Numbered from the stretch's first letter, positions 28,098-37,215 are shown. The stretch is 64,000 bases of DNA from Paraburkholderia caballeronis (GCF_900104845.1 NZ_FNSR01000002.1:868001-932000), one strand, 5' to 3'. Notes: a model not told the origin generated them from the letters alone. Program-made: numbers and translations.

Positions 28098-29081
28098 ATG
28101 CTCGCGCCGCTCGCCACCACCCTCTTTCTCGGTCAACCCGCATGGCTGTGGGTCGCGTTCGCCGCGATCGTGGTCGCGCTGCTGGTGCTCGACCTCGGCG
28201 TCCTGCATCGCGACGACCACGAGATCGGCATTCGCGAAAGCCTGTGGCTGTCGTTCGGCTACATCGCGATCGGCCTGCTGTTCGGCGCGTTCCTGTGGTG
28301 GCAGCTCGGCGCCGAACCGGCGACGCAGTACCTGACCGGCTATCTGATCGAAAAATCGCTGTCGCTCGACAACGTGTTCGTGATCGCGTCGATCTTCACC
28401 GCGCTCGCGGTGCCGCGCCAGTATCAGCATCGCGTGCTGTTCTGGGGGATCGTCGGCGTGCTGGTGCTGCGCGCGATCATGGTCGGGCTCGGTGCGGCGC
28501 TCGTCGCGCGTTTCGACTGGGTGCTGTACGTGTTCGGCGTGTTCCTCGCGGCGACCGGCATCCGGATGCTCGTGACGTCGAAGCAGGAGCCGGGCATCGA
28601 CGGCAGTCCGGTGCTGCGCGTGCTGCGTCGCGCGATGCCGATCACCGACGCGCCCGAAGGCCGTGCGTTCGTCGTGCGCCGCGCGCATCCGGTCACCGGC
28701 AAGCCGGCGCTGTGGGCGACGCCTCTGCTCGTCGCGCTGCTGACGATCGAGTTCGCGGACCTGATCTTCGCGGTCGATTCGATCCCGGCGATCTTCTCGA
28801 TCACGACCGATCCGTTCATCGTGTACACGAGCAACATCTTCGCGGTGCTGGGGCTGCGCGCGCTGTTCTTCGCGCTCGCGGCGATCGCGCACCGCTTCCA
28901 CTACCTGAAGCACGCGCTCGCGCTGGTGCTCGTGTTCATCGGCGCGAAGATCTTCCTCGTCGGCATCGTCGGCAAGATTCCGGCGACGCTGAGCCTCGGC
29001 GTGACGGCCGCGCTGCTGGCCGGCGGCGTCGTGGCGTCGCTCTTGAAGACGCGTCCCGGCGGGCATCCGGACGCGCGCTGA
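28098..29081 (+). CDS. TerC/Alx-family integral membrane protein
   Basis: A 327-residue membrane protein with about nine hydrophobic helices. The family signature LIEKSLSLDNVFVIASIF, with conserved acidic residues in the membrane, and the second ADLIFAVDSIPAIFSIT are both present. TerC proteins are linked to tellurite resistance, and the Alx branch exports manganese. ATG 28098 begins MLAPLATTLFLGQPAWLW; the longer frame upstream is unlike the family. A zinc-ribbon gene and a terB-like gene follow on the same strand. Confidence 0.92.
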   Translation: MLAPLATTLFLGQPAWLWVAFAAIVVALLVLDLGVLHRDDHEIGIRESLWLSFGYIAIGLLFGAFLWWQLGAEPATQYLTGYLIEKSLSLDNVFVIASIFTALAVPRQYQHRVLFWGIVGVLVLRAIMVGLGAALVARFDWVLYVFGVFLAATGIRMLVTSKQEPGIDGSPVLRVLRRAMPITDAPEGRAFVVRRAHPVTGKPALWATPLLVALLTIEFADLIFAVDSIPAIFSITTDPFIVYTSNIFAVLGLRALFFALAAIAHRFHYLKHALALVLVFIGAKIFLVGIVGKIPATLSLGVTAALLAGGVVASLLKTRPGGHPDAR

Positions 29082-29196
29082 ACGCCAGACAGCGCCGCCT
29101 CATTCTTCGCTCATTCTGCGTCGATACGATGCGTTTCATGGATGCGGCGCGCACGTCGCGCGCCGCGCCGGGTTTTCGTCCACCATGGAGCGCCTC

Positions 29197-29475
29197 ATGA
29201 AATGTCCCCACTGCGCCGACGTCACGCTGACGCTTGCGGAGCGTCAGGGCATCGAGATCGACTACTGCCCGCAATGCCGCGGCGTCTGGCTCGATCGCAG
29301 CGAACTCGACCGGCTGATCGAACGCGGCGCGGCACGCGACCGCGACGACGAGCAGCGCCGCGAGTCGCCGTACTCACACAACTCGCACAGTTCGCGCGAT
29401 TCACGAGATTCGCACGACTCGCGCGACCGCTACGGGCGCCGCCGCAAATCGTGGCTCGGCGAGCTGTTCGACTGA
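29197..29475 (+). CDS. Zinc-ribbon (TFIIB-type) small protein
   Basis: A 92-residue protein starting MKCPHCADVTLTL with a GGAG about 10 bases upstream; an ATG at 29185 would add four residues. CPHC at the start and CPQC after about 20 residues form a four-Cys zinc ribbon, followed by GVWLDRSELDRLIERG. The rest is a charged tail with repeats of Ser-Arg-Asp and Ser-His-Asp and a C-terminal RRRKSWLGELFD. Similar proteins occur next to TerB/TerC genes. Function unknown. Confidence 0.88.
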   Translation: MKCPHCADVTLTLAERQGIEIDYCPQCRGVWLDRSELDRLIERGAARDRDDEQRRESPYSHNSHSSRDSRDSHDSRDRYGRRRKSWLGELFD

Positions 29476-29535
29476 GCGCGCCACGGCACCGGCACCCCGT
29501 TCCAACGCTTCAACCACTCAAGGACACTTACCGTC

Positions 29536-29943
29536 ATGCGTACTTACTCGTGCAACAGCCCGCAGGCAGCAGGCCGGATCGTCGCGATCTCGCTGCTCGC
29601 GGACGGCCACCTCAGCAGCGACGAACTCGTCGCGCTTTCCCGCGAGCGGATCGCGGACCGGCTCGGCCTGAAGCCGGGCGAATTCGGCTCGATCCTTCAG
29701 GGGCTGTGCGAAGACCTGCTCGCGGGCTCGCATCTGAACTGGACCGATGCGTGCAAGCTCGACTCGGACGTCATGCAGCAGGTGATGCAGGAATTGCAGG
29801 ACCCGGTGCTGCGGGCCGAAGTGCTCGCGCTGTGCCGCACGGCGATCAACGCGGACCGGCACGTGAGCGAAAGCGAAGCGCAGATGCTGGCGGTGCTGTC
29901 GCTTGCGTGGCAGGTCAGGCCGCTGCCGCATGCGGTGTCGTGA
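29536..29943 (+). CDS. TerB-family protein
   Basis: A 135-residue acidic helical protein. LLADGHLSSDELVALSRERIADRLGL and the later LCRTAINADRHVSESEAQMLAVLSLAW are the two halves of the TerB fold, each with an acidic Asp-Gly/Asp-Arg-x-x-Ser-x-x-Glu motif of the kind that binds divalent metal. AAGGA precedes the ATG. It follows the TerC and zinc-ribbon genes; together they suggest a metal or membrane stress function rather than tellurite detoxification as such. Confidence 0.85.
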   Translation: MRTYSCNSPQAAGRIVAISLLADGHLSSDELVALSRERIADRLGLKPGEFGSILQGLCEDLLAGSHLNWTDACKLDSDVMQQVMQELQDPVLRAEVLALCRTAINADRHVSESEAQMLAVLSLAWQVRPLPHAVS

Positions 29944-29973
29944 GCGGCGGCTTCAGCCCCTGCGGCGTAACGG

Positions 29974-30002
29974 GCGGCGGGCGCAATACACGCGCCCGCC
30001 GC
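29974..30002. terminator. Possible bidirectional transcript end between terB-like gene and response regulator
   Basis: A perfect 11-bp inverted repeat (GCGGCGGGCGC at 29974-29984, GCGCCCGCCGC at 29992-30002) with a 7-base loop sits between two convergent stops, 31 bases after the terB-like stop and 3 bases after the regulator stop. It lacks a U-tract in either direction. Confidence 0.4.
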
Positions 30003-30004
30003 GC

Positions 30005-30661
30005 TCATTCGCCGATCGTCCAGCCGAGTCCGCGCACGTTGCGGATCACCGCATGCCCGAACTTGCGACGCACCCCGTAGATCACCGCGTCGACGGCGTT
30101 GCTCTCCACTTCCTCGCCCCAGCCGTACATCCGTTCTTCGAGCTGCTGGCGCGACAGGATCGCGCCGGGACGCTCCATCAACGCGAGCAGCAGCGCATAC
30201 TCGCGCGCCGATAATTCACCGGTCTGTCCGTCGAATGTGAGCCGGCGCGCGTTCATGTCGAGCGACGCGCGGCCGCCCTGCATCGTCGCGGACGCGAACC
30301 CCGCCTTGCGGCGCACGACCGCGCGAATCCGCGCGAGCAGTTCCTTGCTGTCGAACGGCTTCACGAGGTAATCGTCCGCGCCGAGGTCGAGACCTTGCAC
30401 GCGCGTATCGACGTCGTCGCGCGCGGTGACGATCAGCACCGGCGTCGTGTCGTTCGCCGCGCGCAGGCCGGCGAGCACGTCGAGCCCGTTCGCATCCGCG
30501 AGACCGAGGTCGAGCAGGATCGCCGTGTACGAGCCGTCGCGCACCGCCGCGCGCCCGGCCTCGCCGGTGCGCACCCAATCGACGCTGTACGACGCGTCCT
30601 TCAGCGCGCGCAGCAGCGCCGGCCCGATCAGCAGGTCGTCTTCGATCAGCAGGATCCGCAT
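30005..30661 (-). CDS. OmpR-family response regulator, QseB-like
   Basis: A 218-residue regulator: receiver with phospho-acceptor Asp near residue 51 (AILLDLGLADANG) and [16 protein letters not shown], then a winged helix with ESNAVDAVIYGVRRKFG, typical of the QseB/PmrA/TctD group. The start is MRILLIEDDLLIGPAL at 30661; the same frame stays open far upstream inside the kinase gene, which is an artefact. The cognate kinase gene lies 23 bases upstream on the same strand. Confidence 0.92.
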   Translation of the reverse strand: MRILLIEDDLLIGPALLRALKDASYSVDWVRTGEAGRAAVRDGSYTAILLDLGLADANGLDVLAGLRAANDTTPVLIVTARDDVDTRVQGLDLGADDYLVKPFDSKELLARIRAVVRRKAGFASATMQGGRASLDMNARRLTFDGQTGELSAREYALLLALMERPGAILSRQQLEERMYGWGEEVESNAVDAVIYGVRRKFGHAVIRNVRGLGWTIGE

Positions 30662-30684
30662 CCGGTTTCTCCGTGGCGACGCCG

Positions 30685-31989
30685 CTACGCGCGCGGCAAT
30701 TCGATGCGCGCGACGACGCCGGTCCGGCCGTCCGCGCGGTTCGCGACCGTCACGCGTCCCGCGTAACTCGCGGCCAGCGTCTGCGCGATCGCGAGGCCTA
30801 AGCCGCTGCCTTCGGCGTCCGTCACGCCCGCGCGGAAGAAGCGGTCGAACACGCGCGGCAGGTCCGCGTCCGCGATGCCGGGGCCGTCGTCCGTCACTTC
30901 GATCGTGACGCCGTGCGGCTCTGCGCGCACCGCGACGTCGACGTTCGCGCCGTGTCCGCCGTAGCGGATCGCGTTGTCGATCAGATTGCGCACCAGCACG
31001 CGCATGTCGGCCTCGACCGCGCGCACGGTCGCGTCGTCCAGCTGCACGACGCCGAGATCGACGCCGCGCGCATACGCGAGCGGCAGCAGGTCCGCGACCA
31101 CGTCGGTCACGACGCGCGACAGCGACACGTCCGCGAGCGTCCGCTCCGCGCGGCCGATCTCGGCGCGCGCGAGGCCGAGCAGTTGCGACACCAGCGACGC
31201 CGCACGCCCGATTCCGCGCCGCAGTTCTTCCAGCCGCTCGTCGTACTGGTCCGGCGGCGCGGCGCGCAGGTTGTCGATCTGCAGTTGCATCGCGGAAATC
31301 GGCGAGCGCAGTTCGTGCGCGGCGTCCGCGATGAACTTGCGCTCCGAGTGCACGAGCGCGGACAGCCGCTCGATCATCCGGTTGATCGAATCGAGGAACG
31401 GCCGCAGTTCCTCGGGCGCCTTGTCCACCTTCAGCGGTTGCAGGTTGTGCAGGTCGATCCGCGCGGCGCGGCGGCCGATCCGGTCGAGCGGACGCAGCGA
31501 CATGCGCACCGTCGCCGCGATCGTCAACGCGAGGAGGGGCAGCAGCGCGAGCACCGGCAGCAGGCTCCAGAACGCGACGCGGATCGCATTGCGGTTGCGC
31601 ACGCTGCGCGATTCGGCGACCTGGAAAAACTCGTCGCCGGCCGCGAGCGCGAACACGTCCCACGTGTCGCCCGCGTGCTCGATCGACGTGAAGCCCGCCG
31701 GGGTTTTCGGCAGACCGAGCGCGAAGTTGCTCGACCGGCCCGGCGCCGCGCCGTCGTCGGCGGACCAGATCTGCACGACGAGGTCGTCGTTCGCGCCGCC
31801 CGGCAGCGTGGCCGGATGCGTGGTGCCCGCGCGGATGTGCGAGGCGGCGTCGCGCAGGCTCGCATTGAACTCGCTCGCGAGGCCGCGCACGACGACGAAC
31901 GTGCCGAGCGCGCCGAGAATGCCGACCACTATCGCGAGTGCGCCGAGCGCGAGGCTCAGGCGCCGGTGCAACGAATTCGCAGCGAACAT
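30685..31989 (-). CDS. Sensor histidine kinase, QseC-like
   Basis: A 434-residue kinase starting MFAANSLHRRLSLALGALAI with AGGG upstream; an ATG at 32031 would add 14 residues. It has two membrane helices (near 12-35 and 165-185) around a periplasmic domain, then the phospho-accepting His in DAAHELRSPISAMQLQI, a degenerate N box and a GSGLGLAIAQTLA ATP-binding box. It is upstream of its response regulator. QseC-type kinases respond to envelope or metal cues, but the signal here is unknown. Confidence 0.9.
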   Translation of the reverse strand: MFAANSLHRRLSLALGALAIVVGILGALGTFVVVRGLASEFNASLRDAASHIRAGTTHPATLPGGANDDLVVQIWSADDGAAPGRSSNFALGLPKTPAGFTSIEHAGDTWDVFALAAGDEFFQVAESRSVRNRNAIRVAFWSLLPVLALLPLLALTIAATVRMSLRPLDRIGRRAARIDLHNLQPLKVDKAPEELRPFLDSINRMIERLSALVHSERKFIADAAHELRSPISAMQLQIDNLRAAPPDQYDERLEELRRGIGRAASLVSQLLGLARAEIGRAERTLADVSLSRVVTDVVADLLPLAYARGVDLGVVQLDDATVRAVEADMRVLVRNLIDNAIRYGGHGANVDVAVRAEPHGVTIEVTDDGPGIADADLPRVFDRFFRAGVTDAEGSGLGLAIAQTLAASYAGRVTVANRADGRTGVVARIELPRA

Positions 31990-32061
31990 GGAACGCCCTG
32001 ATGGAAGCGGGGACGTTCCATCATAAGGCATCCGGATCGCGCGACGGCTGCACGCGATACG

Positions 32062-32351
32062 TCAAACGTGCTGGCGCTGCTTCTTCAGTTCGTCGCGGAA
32101 ACGCCGGCCGCCTGAAGGGCCTTATAGGAATCCGGATTACCCTGGAACGTCGCGGGGATAGGGCCGATCCGGATGAACCGGTTCGAGAAATCGAGGCCGC
32201 CGGTCACGACGCCGACGACCGGCATGATGAGGTCCTTCACCACCGAACTGACGATGCCGGAAAACGCGCCGCCGATAATCACGCCGACCGCTAGACCCAT
32301 CACGTTTCCCTGCACCGCGAACTGCCGGAATTCTTCGATTATTCGAGCCAT
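32062..32351 (-). pseudogene. mscL: Broken large-conductance mechanosensitive channel gene
   Basis: The start [30 protein letters not shown] matches MscL helix 1, and GGLDFSNRF is kept. The frame stops after 88 residues ([11 protein letters not shown], stop at 32085), whereas MscL is about 140 residues. In another frame the DNA continues as [12 protein letters not shown] and a stop at 32062, which resembles the normal MscL C-terminal tail. The second membrane helix and its flanks are missing between these points, so the gene looks like an internal deletion with a frame change. The product would not be a channel unless a single-helix form has some other use. Confidence 0.8.
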
Positions 32352-32436
32352 CGGCCACTCCTTCACTGGAACGGTTGCGATGCCGAAGCGAATCGCGTTC
32401 CCGGCGCGCACGGATCCCCCGACCCATGCGCGACGC

Positions 32437-33201
32437 TCATGCCTGCTTCGGCTGCCCGTTCGACGCGGACAGTCCGCCGTCCACCGGCAGGTTCACGCCG
32501 GTCACGAAACGCGCGTCGTCGCTTGCGAGGAACGCGATCACCGCCGCGATCTCTTCCGGCTGCGCGTGGCGGCCGAGCGGAATGCGCTCGCGAAACCGGT
32601 CGATCAGCGCGTCGTCGTCGAACATGGCTTTCGTCAGGTCCGTGTACGTCAGCGTCGGGCAGACCGCGTTCACGCGCACGCCGGCCGCCGCGAAGTCCAT
32701 CGCGCACGAGCGCGTGAAGTTCGTGACCGCGCCTTTCGCCGCGTTGTAGAAACTCATCCCCCAATCGCCGCCGATGCCCGACACCGACGACAGGTTCACG
32801 ATCGACCCGCGCGTCGCCTTCAGATGCGGAAACGCTTCGCGCGTGCCGTAGAACACGCCGGTCAGGTCGGTCGCGATCACGTCGTTCCATGCGTCGACGC
32901 CGGCCTGGTCGAGCGGCCCCGTCGGCGCGATGCCCGCATTGTTCACCAGCACGTCGAGCCGGCCGAACCGCCCGATCGCGGCCGCGACGAGGCTCGCGAC
33001 GTCGGACAGCCGGCGCACGTCGGTCACCTGCACGTGCGTGCGTTCGACTGGCATTGTCGCGGCGACGGCCTCAAGCTTCTCGCGCGTGCGGCCGGCGAGC
33101 ACGACGTTCGCGCGTTCTTCCGAGAAACGTTGCGCGGTAGCCGCGCCGATGCCCGAGCCCGCGCCGGTGACGATCACGACCTTGTGTTCGAAACGCTGCA
33201 T
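32437..33201 (-). CDS. Short-chain dehydrogenase/reductase
   Basis: A 254-residue classical SDR. The NAD(P)-binding [15 protein letters not shown], the NNAG motif, the catalytic Ser in [10 protein letters not shown] and Tyr/Lys in SFYNAAKGA are all present, and it ends with [15 protein letters not shown] 33201 has GGAG 6 bases upstream; an upstream TTG would add five residues. Substrate unknown. It is divergent from a VOC-family gene 175 bases away. Confidence 0.9.
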   Translation of the reverse strand: MQRFEHKVVIVTGAGSGIGAATAQRFSEERANVVLAGRTREKLEAVAATMPVERTHVQVTDVRRLSDVASLVAAAIGRFGRLDVLVNNAGIAPTGPLDQAGVDAWNDVIATDLTGVFYGTREAFPHLKATRGSIVNLSSVSGIGGDWGMSFYNAAKGAVTNFTRSCAMDFAAAGVRVNAVCPTLTYTDLTKAMFDDDALIDRFRERIPLGRHAQPEEIAAVIAFLASDDARFVTGVNLPVDGGLSASNGQPKQA

Positions 33202-33376
33202 GATGTTCTCCGTCAATGCGTGTTGCGTGGATGGAGCGTGGATGAAGTGGCGGCAGCGGTGCGCGCCGCGGATTCGCCGTTGCTACGGCAATCGCAATCG
33301 TCGTGCCGCGCGGCGCTCGCACGATGTGCGCGGCGGGTGTTAAATGGTGCTCTCCGATTCCGCAAAGGAGAGGGCG

Positions 33377-33841
33377 ATGAGCGAAACATTTCGGCGTCCG
33401 ACGTTCGGCTCCGCCGTCTACTACCGCGATCCGTTCGCTGCGCTGGACTGGCTCGAAAAGGCGTTCGGCTTTACGCGGCAGTTCGTCGTTAGCGACGACA
33501 GCGGCCGCCTCTGTCATTCGGAAATGCGCTTCGGCGACGGTTATCTGATGGTTTGCGGCGAGTGGCCAGGCATGCCGTCGACGAGCCCGGCGGCCGTCGA
33601 CGGCCGCAATACGCAGTCGGTGCATGTGCAATTGCACGACGGCCTCGACGCGCATTGCGAACGGGCGCGCGCGGCCGGCGCGAAGATCGTGCGCGAACCC
33701 GAAGACCAGTTCTATGGCGACCGCGTGTATGTCGCGATCGATCCCGAAGGCCACCTGTGGAGCTTCGTGCAGACCGTGCGCGATGTGTCGCGCGAAGAAG
33801 CCGAGCGGGCTAGCGAGCTGAAGATCGACGGATGGGTTTGA
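33377..33841 (+). CDS. VOC-family (glyoxalase-like) protein
   Basis: A 154-residue protein starting MSETFRRPTFGSAVYYRDP, with AGGAG upstream. It has the PhnB-type vicinal-oxygen-chelate pattern: AALDWLEKAFGFTRQF at the N-terminus, HSEMRFGDGYLMV with a metal-ligand candidate His/Glu, HVQLHDGLDAH, and DPEGHLWSFVQTV near the C-terminus. Function cannot be set; related proteins include antibiotic-resistance and dioxygenase-like enzymes. It lies just before the low-GC toxin-like locus. Confidence 0.88.
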   Translation: MSETFRRPTFGSAVYYRDPFAALDWLEKAFGFTRQFVVSDDSGRLCHSEMRFGDGYLMVCGEWPGMPSTSPAAVDGRNTQSVHVQLHDGLDAHCERARAAGAKIVREPEDQFYGDRVYVAIDPEGHLWSFVQTVRDVSREEAERASELKIDGWV

Positions 33842-34014
33842 TCGCGCGGCGGCGTCGGTGGGTCGCGTTCGTGCGCGCGGCCGTGGTGAATCGCAGGCCG
33901 AAGTCAGGCGCGGTGCGCAATAACGCGGTGTGCCAGCGCAAAAGGTTGTGGACGATCATGGATGATATTCATCCGTTCCGTTAGATATACGGCTCCTCTC
34001 GCGCACAGGGGCCG

Positions 34015-35001
34015 ATGCCTATGATATGGAACACGCTTGATGTACCGCTTCAAAACGGCTGGCAATGCACGCTGATTCCCGGGCCGCAGTACGGTGACAT
34101 GATGCGGCGCGGCTATGGCGACATGGCAACGCGCGCGCTCTATCCGAACGCCGGCTATAACCGGTGGCGCTCGTCGTCATGGAACGCACGGGAACCCGAT
34201 GAAGCCGAAAAGCGCCGACTGTGGGAAGAGGATGCGAGACGGCAACTGGACGAGGACCGGCGGACCTTTATCGGTTACTTCCGGCTTGACTGGGACTTGC
34301 GGACGATCACGGGAAACAGGGCACTGGATGATATCTGCGCGTTTCTGAGGGAGCATCAGTATCTGTGGCGCTACGACCAGCCAGACGACAACGACAGCAT
34401 CCGGCGCGTGCTGTGCGAAGCGGTGCGTCGTGAAACGCTGATTCCGGTCGTGAATCGTGAATACCGGGGCTTGCCACGCGTATCGCGACCGACTCCCGGC
34501 CCGCTGAACGGGTCGGGGACGGGCGGAAGTGGCAGTTACGCTGTTCAGGAAAAAGTGCTGACGCTTGCCGAATTCCAGGCGCTCCAGCGGGCGAACGGCG
34601 AACTGGGTGCCGTGGCATCGTCGACGCGTAGAGTGGGACTGGGCGCGATACTCGATCCGCTGCCCGCCCTTGGGGCCGCAGCGAGCGGCGGTGCGATGAC
34701 CAAAGCGGATAGTCTTGTTGAAGACGCATTGGGTAGTTCAACTCCGCTCGGCAACGCGCAAACATTTGAGTACGTACCGGATAGTCTGGCTGACGTTACG
34801 GAAGAACTCGCCGCCAGCACGGGAAATCCAGACTACGCGGCAAAAATGCTGGGCTACGATCGTAAGACGTTCAGCGCGATCCTGCACGTATTCAAACCGG
34901 CCAATGGCCTTGGACCATCCGATAACGTTATCTGGCACGATAACGGGGATGTTTACTTTAAAGGCAGCTACATCGGGAATTTTCATGATTGGGCGGACTA
35001 A
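34015..35001 (+). CDS. Putative polymorphic toxin effector
   Basis: A 328-residue protein that I do not recognise as a named family. AGGGG lies 5 bases before ATG 34015. Residues 1-175 are rich in Trp, Tyr, Arg and Asp (RWRSSSWNAREPDEAEKRR, FIGYFRLDWDLRTITG) and look like a folded N-domain. A Gly/Ser-rich linker (GSGTGGSGSY) and an Ala/Gly-rich segment follow, then a C-domain from about 230 with AAKMLGYDRKTFSAILHVFK, DNVIWHDNGDVYFKGS and IGNFHDW. A modular N-domain, a linker and a compact polar C-domain are typical of polymorphic toxins. There is no signal peptide. It overlaps by 17 bases a DUF4279 protein, a family that includes immunity proteins. Base composition is less G/C-rich than the neighbours. 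Confidence 0.6.
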   Translation: MPMIWNTLDVPLQNGWQCTLIPGPQYGDMMRRGYGDMATRALYPNAGYNRWRSSSWNAREPDEAEKRRLWEEDARRQLDEDRRTFIGYFRLDWDLRTITGNRALDDICAFLREHQYLWRYDQPDDNDSIRRVLCEAVRRETLIPVVNREYRGLPRVSRPTPGPLNGSGTGGSGSYAVQEKVLTLAEFQALQRANGELGAVASSTRRVGLGAILDPLPALGAAASGGAMTKADSLVEDALGSSTPLGNAQTFEYVPDSLADVTEELAASTGNPDYAAKMLGYDRKTFSAILHVFKPANGLGPSDNVIWHDNGDVYFKGSYIGNFHDWAD

Positions 35002-35428
35002 GACCGGTACGAAGAAAGACGACCAACTAGCAAACGCAACGATCTACATTTCCGGCGATTCAATCGCGCCGGCATTCTGGTCCGGGTATTTCGGCATTGA
35101 ACCGGATATTGCCATTACCAAAGGACAGCCATTCGTGACGCCCGCCGGACGGTTAAGCCGTGTACCGGGCCGCCTTGGTCTTTGGGGTGTAGGGAGCAAA
35201 ACGGCGGTGCATAGCGGTTCGCTTGAACCGCATTTACGCTACCTTGTGGAACGCCTCGGCTTGCCGCGCAGCGATCTGCGCGATCTGCTTCAGGAGCAAG
35301 GCGCAAAGCTGGCACTGTGGTGTTACTGGATGAACGATGCGGGCGACCGCGTGCCCGACGTGCCGTCGGATATCCGGGCCATGATAGAAATGATGGGCGG
35401 AACAATAGAGATTGACGAGTACAAATAG
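34985..35428 (+). CDS. DUF4279 protein, candidate immunity protein
   Basis: A 147-residue protein starting MIGRTKTGTKKDDQLANATI; its ATG lies inside the last 17 bases of the upstream gene, so translation is probably coupled. ISGDSIAPAFWSGYFGIEPDIAITKGQPF, GLWGVGS, LEPHLRYLVERLG and the late CYWMNDAGD segment match the DUF4279 pattern. Such proteins often follow toxin genes in secretion-associated loci. The pairing and overlap are seen; the immunity role is inference. A terminator follows. Confidence 0.75.
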   Translation: MIGRTKTGTKKDDQLANATIYISGDSIAPAFWSGYFGIEPDIAITKGQPFVTPAGRLSRVPGRLGLWGVGSKTAVHSGSLEPHLRYLVERLGLPRSDLRDLLQEQGAKLALWCYWMNDAGDRVPDVPSDIRAMIEMMGGTIEIDEYK

Positions 35429-35453
35429 CGCGCTACCTGTGCGCCGCGAACGC

Positions 35454-35483
35454 AAAAACCGATCCTCACGGGTCGGCCTTTTT
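35454..35483 (+). terminator. Intrinsic terminator after the DUF4279 gene
   Basis: CCGATCC (35459-35465) pairs with GGGTCGG (35470-35476), with one G-U pair, around loop TCAC; AAAAA precedes the stem and TTTTT follows at 35479-35483. It lies 26 bases after the DUF4279 stop and ends the toxin-immunity transcript. Confidence 0.75.
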
Positions 35484-35832
35484 GTGCCCGTCTGTCCGGA
35501 CCGTCGGTTTGCGCCGTTACGCCTGGCCGTATCGGCCCATCGAAGGATGGGATTGGGCGAGACGAGTTGGGACCGGATGGCACCGGAAATGAAATTGGCT
35601 GGTTGATTGAAAAGGAATGAATGGACGGGGTGAATCTGGAGTGAACTGCATGCGATGCATCGATACTGCCAGGCAATCGGAAACACGATAGGAGCGGAAG
35701 ATGAATCCTGCCCCCACTCCCTTCCGCGAACCCGCCAAAAACAAACGCCCCGACCGGGCAAACCCGTCGGGGCGTATCGAACCGCTGACCGGCCGCGCGA
35801 GCCACAAGGCCCGCGCGCCGCAGCGACTCCGC
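35484..35832. other. Non-coding flank of the toxin-like locus
   Basis: About 350 bases with no acceptable gene, holding the gltA terminator at its right side. The part at 35540-35700 is visibly less G/C-rich than the chromosome average, in keeping with the adjacent toxin-like genes, and may be the edge of acquired DNA. I see no clear direct repeats or integrase. Confidence 0.5.
35737..35774 (-). terminator. Intrinsic terminator after gltA
   Basis: CGCCCCGAC (35746-35754) pairs with GTCGGGGCG (35766-35774), with an additional GGG/CCC inner pairing, and on the minus strand it is followed by TTTGTTTTT. It lies 58 bases beyond the gltA stop. Confidence 0.85.
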
Positions 35833-37134
35833 TTAACGTTGCGAAATCGGCTTCGCTTCGCGCGGCGTATGGCCGATGAACAGCTGACGCGGACGGCCGA
35901 TCTTCTGTTCCGGATCTGCGATCATTTCGTTCCACTGGCCGATCCAGCCGACCGTGCGCGCCATCGCGAAGATGCAGGTGAACATCGACGTCGGGATGCC
36001 CAGCGCGCGCTGCACGATGCCCGAGTAGAAATCGACGTTCGGGTACAGCTTGCGCGACACGAAGTATTCGTCTTCCAGCGCGATCTTTTCGAGTTCCATC
36101 GCGAGCTTGAACAGCGGGTCGTCGTGCAGGCCCAGTTCGTTCAACACTTCGTAGCACGTCTCGCGCATCAGCTTCGCACGCGGGTCGTAGTTCTTGTACA
36201 CGCGATGGCCGAAGCCCATCAGCTTCACGCCGGAATTCTTGTCCTTCACCTGCTTGATGAACTCGGGGATCTTGTCGACCGAGCCGATCTCTTCGAGCAT
36301 GTTCAGCGCGGCTTCGTTCGCACCTCCGTGCGCCGGACCCCACAGACACGCGATGCCGGCCGCGATACACGCGAACGGGTTCGCGCCCGACGAACCGGCG
36401 AGACGCACGGTCGACGTCGACGCGTTCTGCTCGTGGTCAGCGTGCAGGATCAGGATGCGGTCGAGCGCACGCACCAGCACGTCGTTCACCTGGTACTCTT
36501 CGCACGGATTCGAGAACATCATCCGCATGAAGTTCGCGCTGTACGACAGGTCGTTGCGCGGGTACACGAACGGCTGGCCGATGCTGTACTTGTACGCCAT
36601 CGCGACCAGCGTCGGCAGCTTCGCGATCATGCGGATCGCGGAGACTTCGCGGTGACGCGGGTTATTGATGTCGAGCGAGTCGTGGTAGAACGCGGACAGC
36701 GCGCCGACCGCGGCGACCAGAATCGCCATCGGGTGCGCGTCGCGACGGAAGCCGCGGAAGAAGAACTGCATCTGCTCGTGAACCATCGTGTGGCTCGTGA
36801 CGGTCTTCACGAATTCGTCCTTCTGCGCCTGCGTCGGCAGCTCGTCCTTCAGCAGCAGGTAGCAGGTTTCGAGGAAGTCGGCGTTCTGCGCGAGGTTGTC
36901 GATCGGGTAGCCGCGATACAGCAGTTCGCCCTTGTCACCGTCGATGTAGGTGATCGCCGAGTTGCACGACGCCGTCGACATGAAGCCCGGGTCGTACGTG
37001 AACTTGCCGGTCTGGCCGTACAGTTTGCGGATGTCGATCACGTCCGGGCCCATCGAGCCCTTGTAGATCGGCAGTTCGACGCTCGGCGAGTTATCGCTGA
37101 ACGATAGCGTGGCTTTTACATCTGACGGGGTCAT
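35833..37134 (-). CDS. gltA: Citrate synthase (type II)
   Basis: Condenses acetyl-CoA and oxaloacetate to citrate, the entry step of the TCA cycle. At 433 residues it is a hexameric Gram-negative type. All three catalytic residues are present: H269 (AHGGANE), H310 ([13 protein letters not shown]) and D368 (NVDFYSG). The N-terminus [20 protein letters not shown] follows a GAGG ribosome-binding site. It is the last gene of the sdhC-sdhD-sdhA-sdhB-sdhE-gltA group on the minus strand and has its own terminator. Confidence 0.98.
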   Translation of the reverse strand: MTPSDVKATLSFSDNSPSVELPIYKGSMGPDVIDIRKLYGQTGKFTYDPGFMSTASCNSAITYIDGDKGELLYRGYPIDNLAQNADFLETCYLLLKDELPTQAQKDEFVKTVTSHTMVHEQMQFFFRGFRRDAHPMAILVAAVGALSAFYHDSLDINNPRHREVSAIRMIAKLPTLVAMAYKYSIGQPFVYPRNDLSYSANFMRMMFSNPCEEYQVNDVLVRALDRILILHADHEQNASTSTVRLAGSSGANPFACIAAGIACLWGPAHGGANEAALNMLEEIGSVDKIPEFIKQVKDKNSGVKLMGFGHRVYKNYDPRAKLMRETCYEVLNELGLHDDPLFKLAMELEKIALEDEYFVSRKLYPNVDFYSGIVQRALGIPTSMFTCIFAMARTVGWIGQWNEMIADPEQKIGRPRQLFIGHTPREAKPISQR

Positions 37135-37215
37135 AGCACATCCTCAATCGAAGATTAAAACGGGTTTTCGATATAGTTTGCACGCCATCTTGCGCTGCGC
37201 CTCCCGCGCTGCGCT

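Noticed and set aside
30662..31663. Response-regulator frame extended into the kinase gene as a possible fusion
   Set aside because: The upstream part is Arg/Ala-rich and overlaps a complete kinase in another frame; a normal start exists at 30661.
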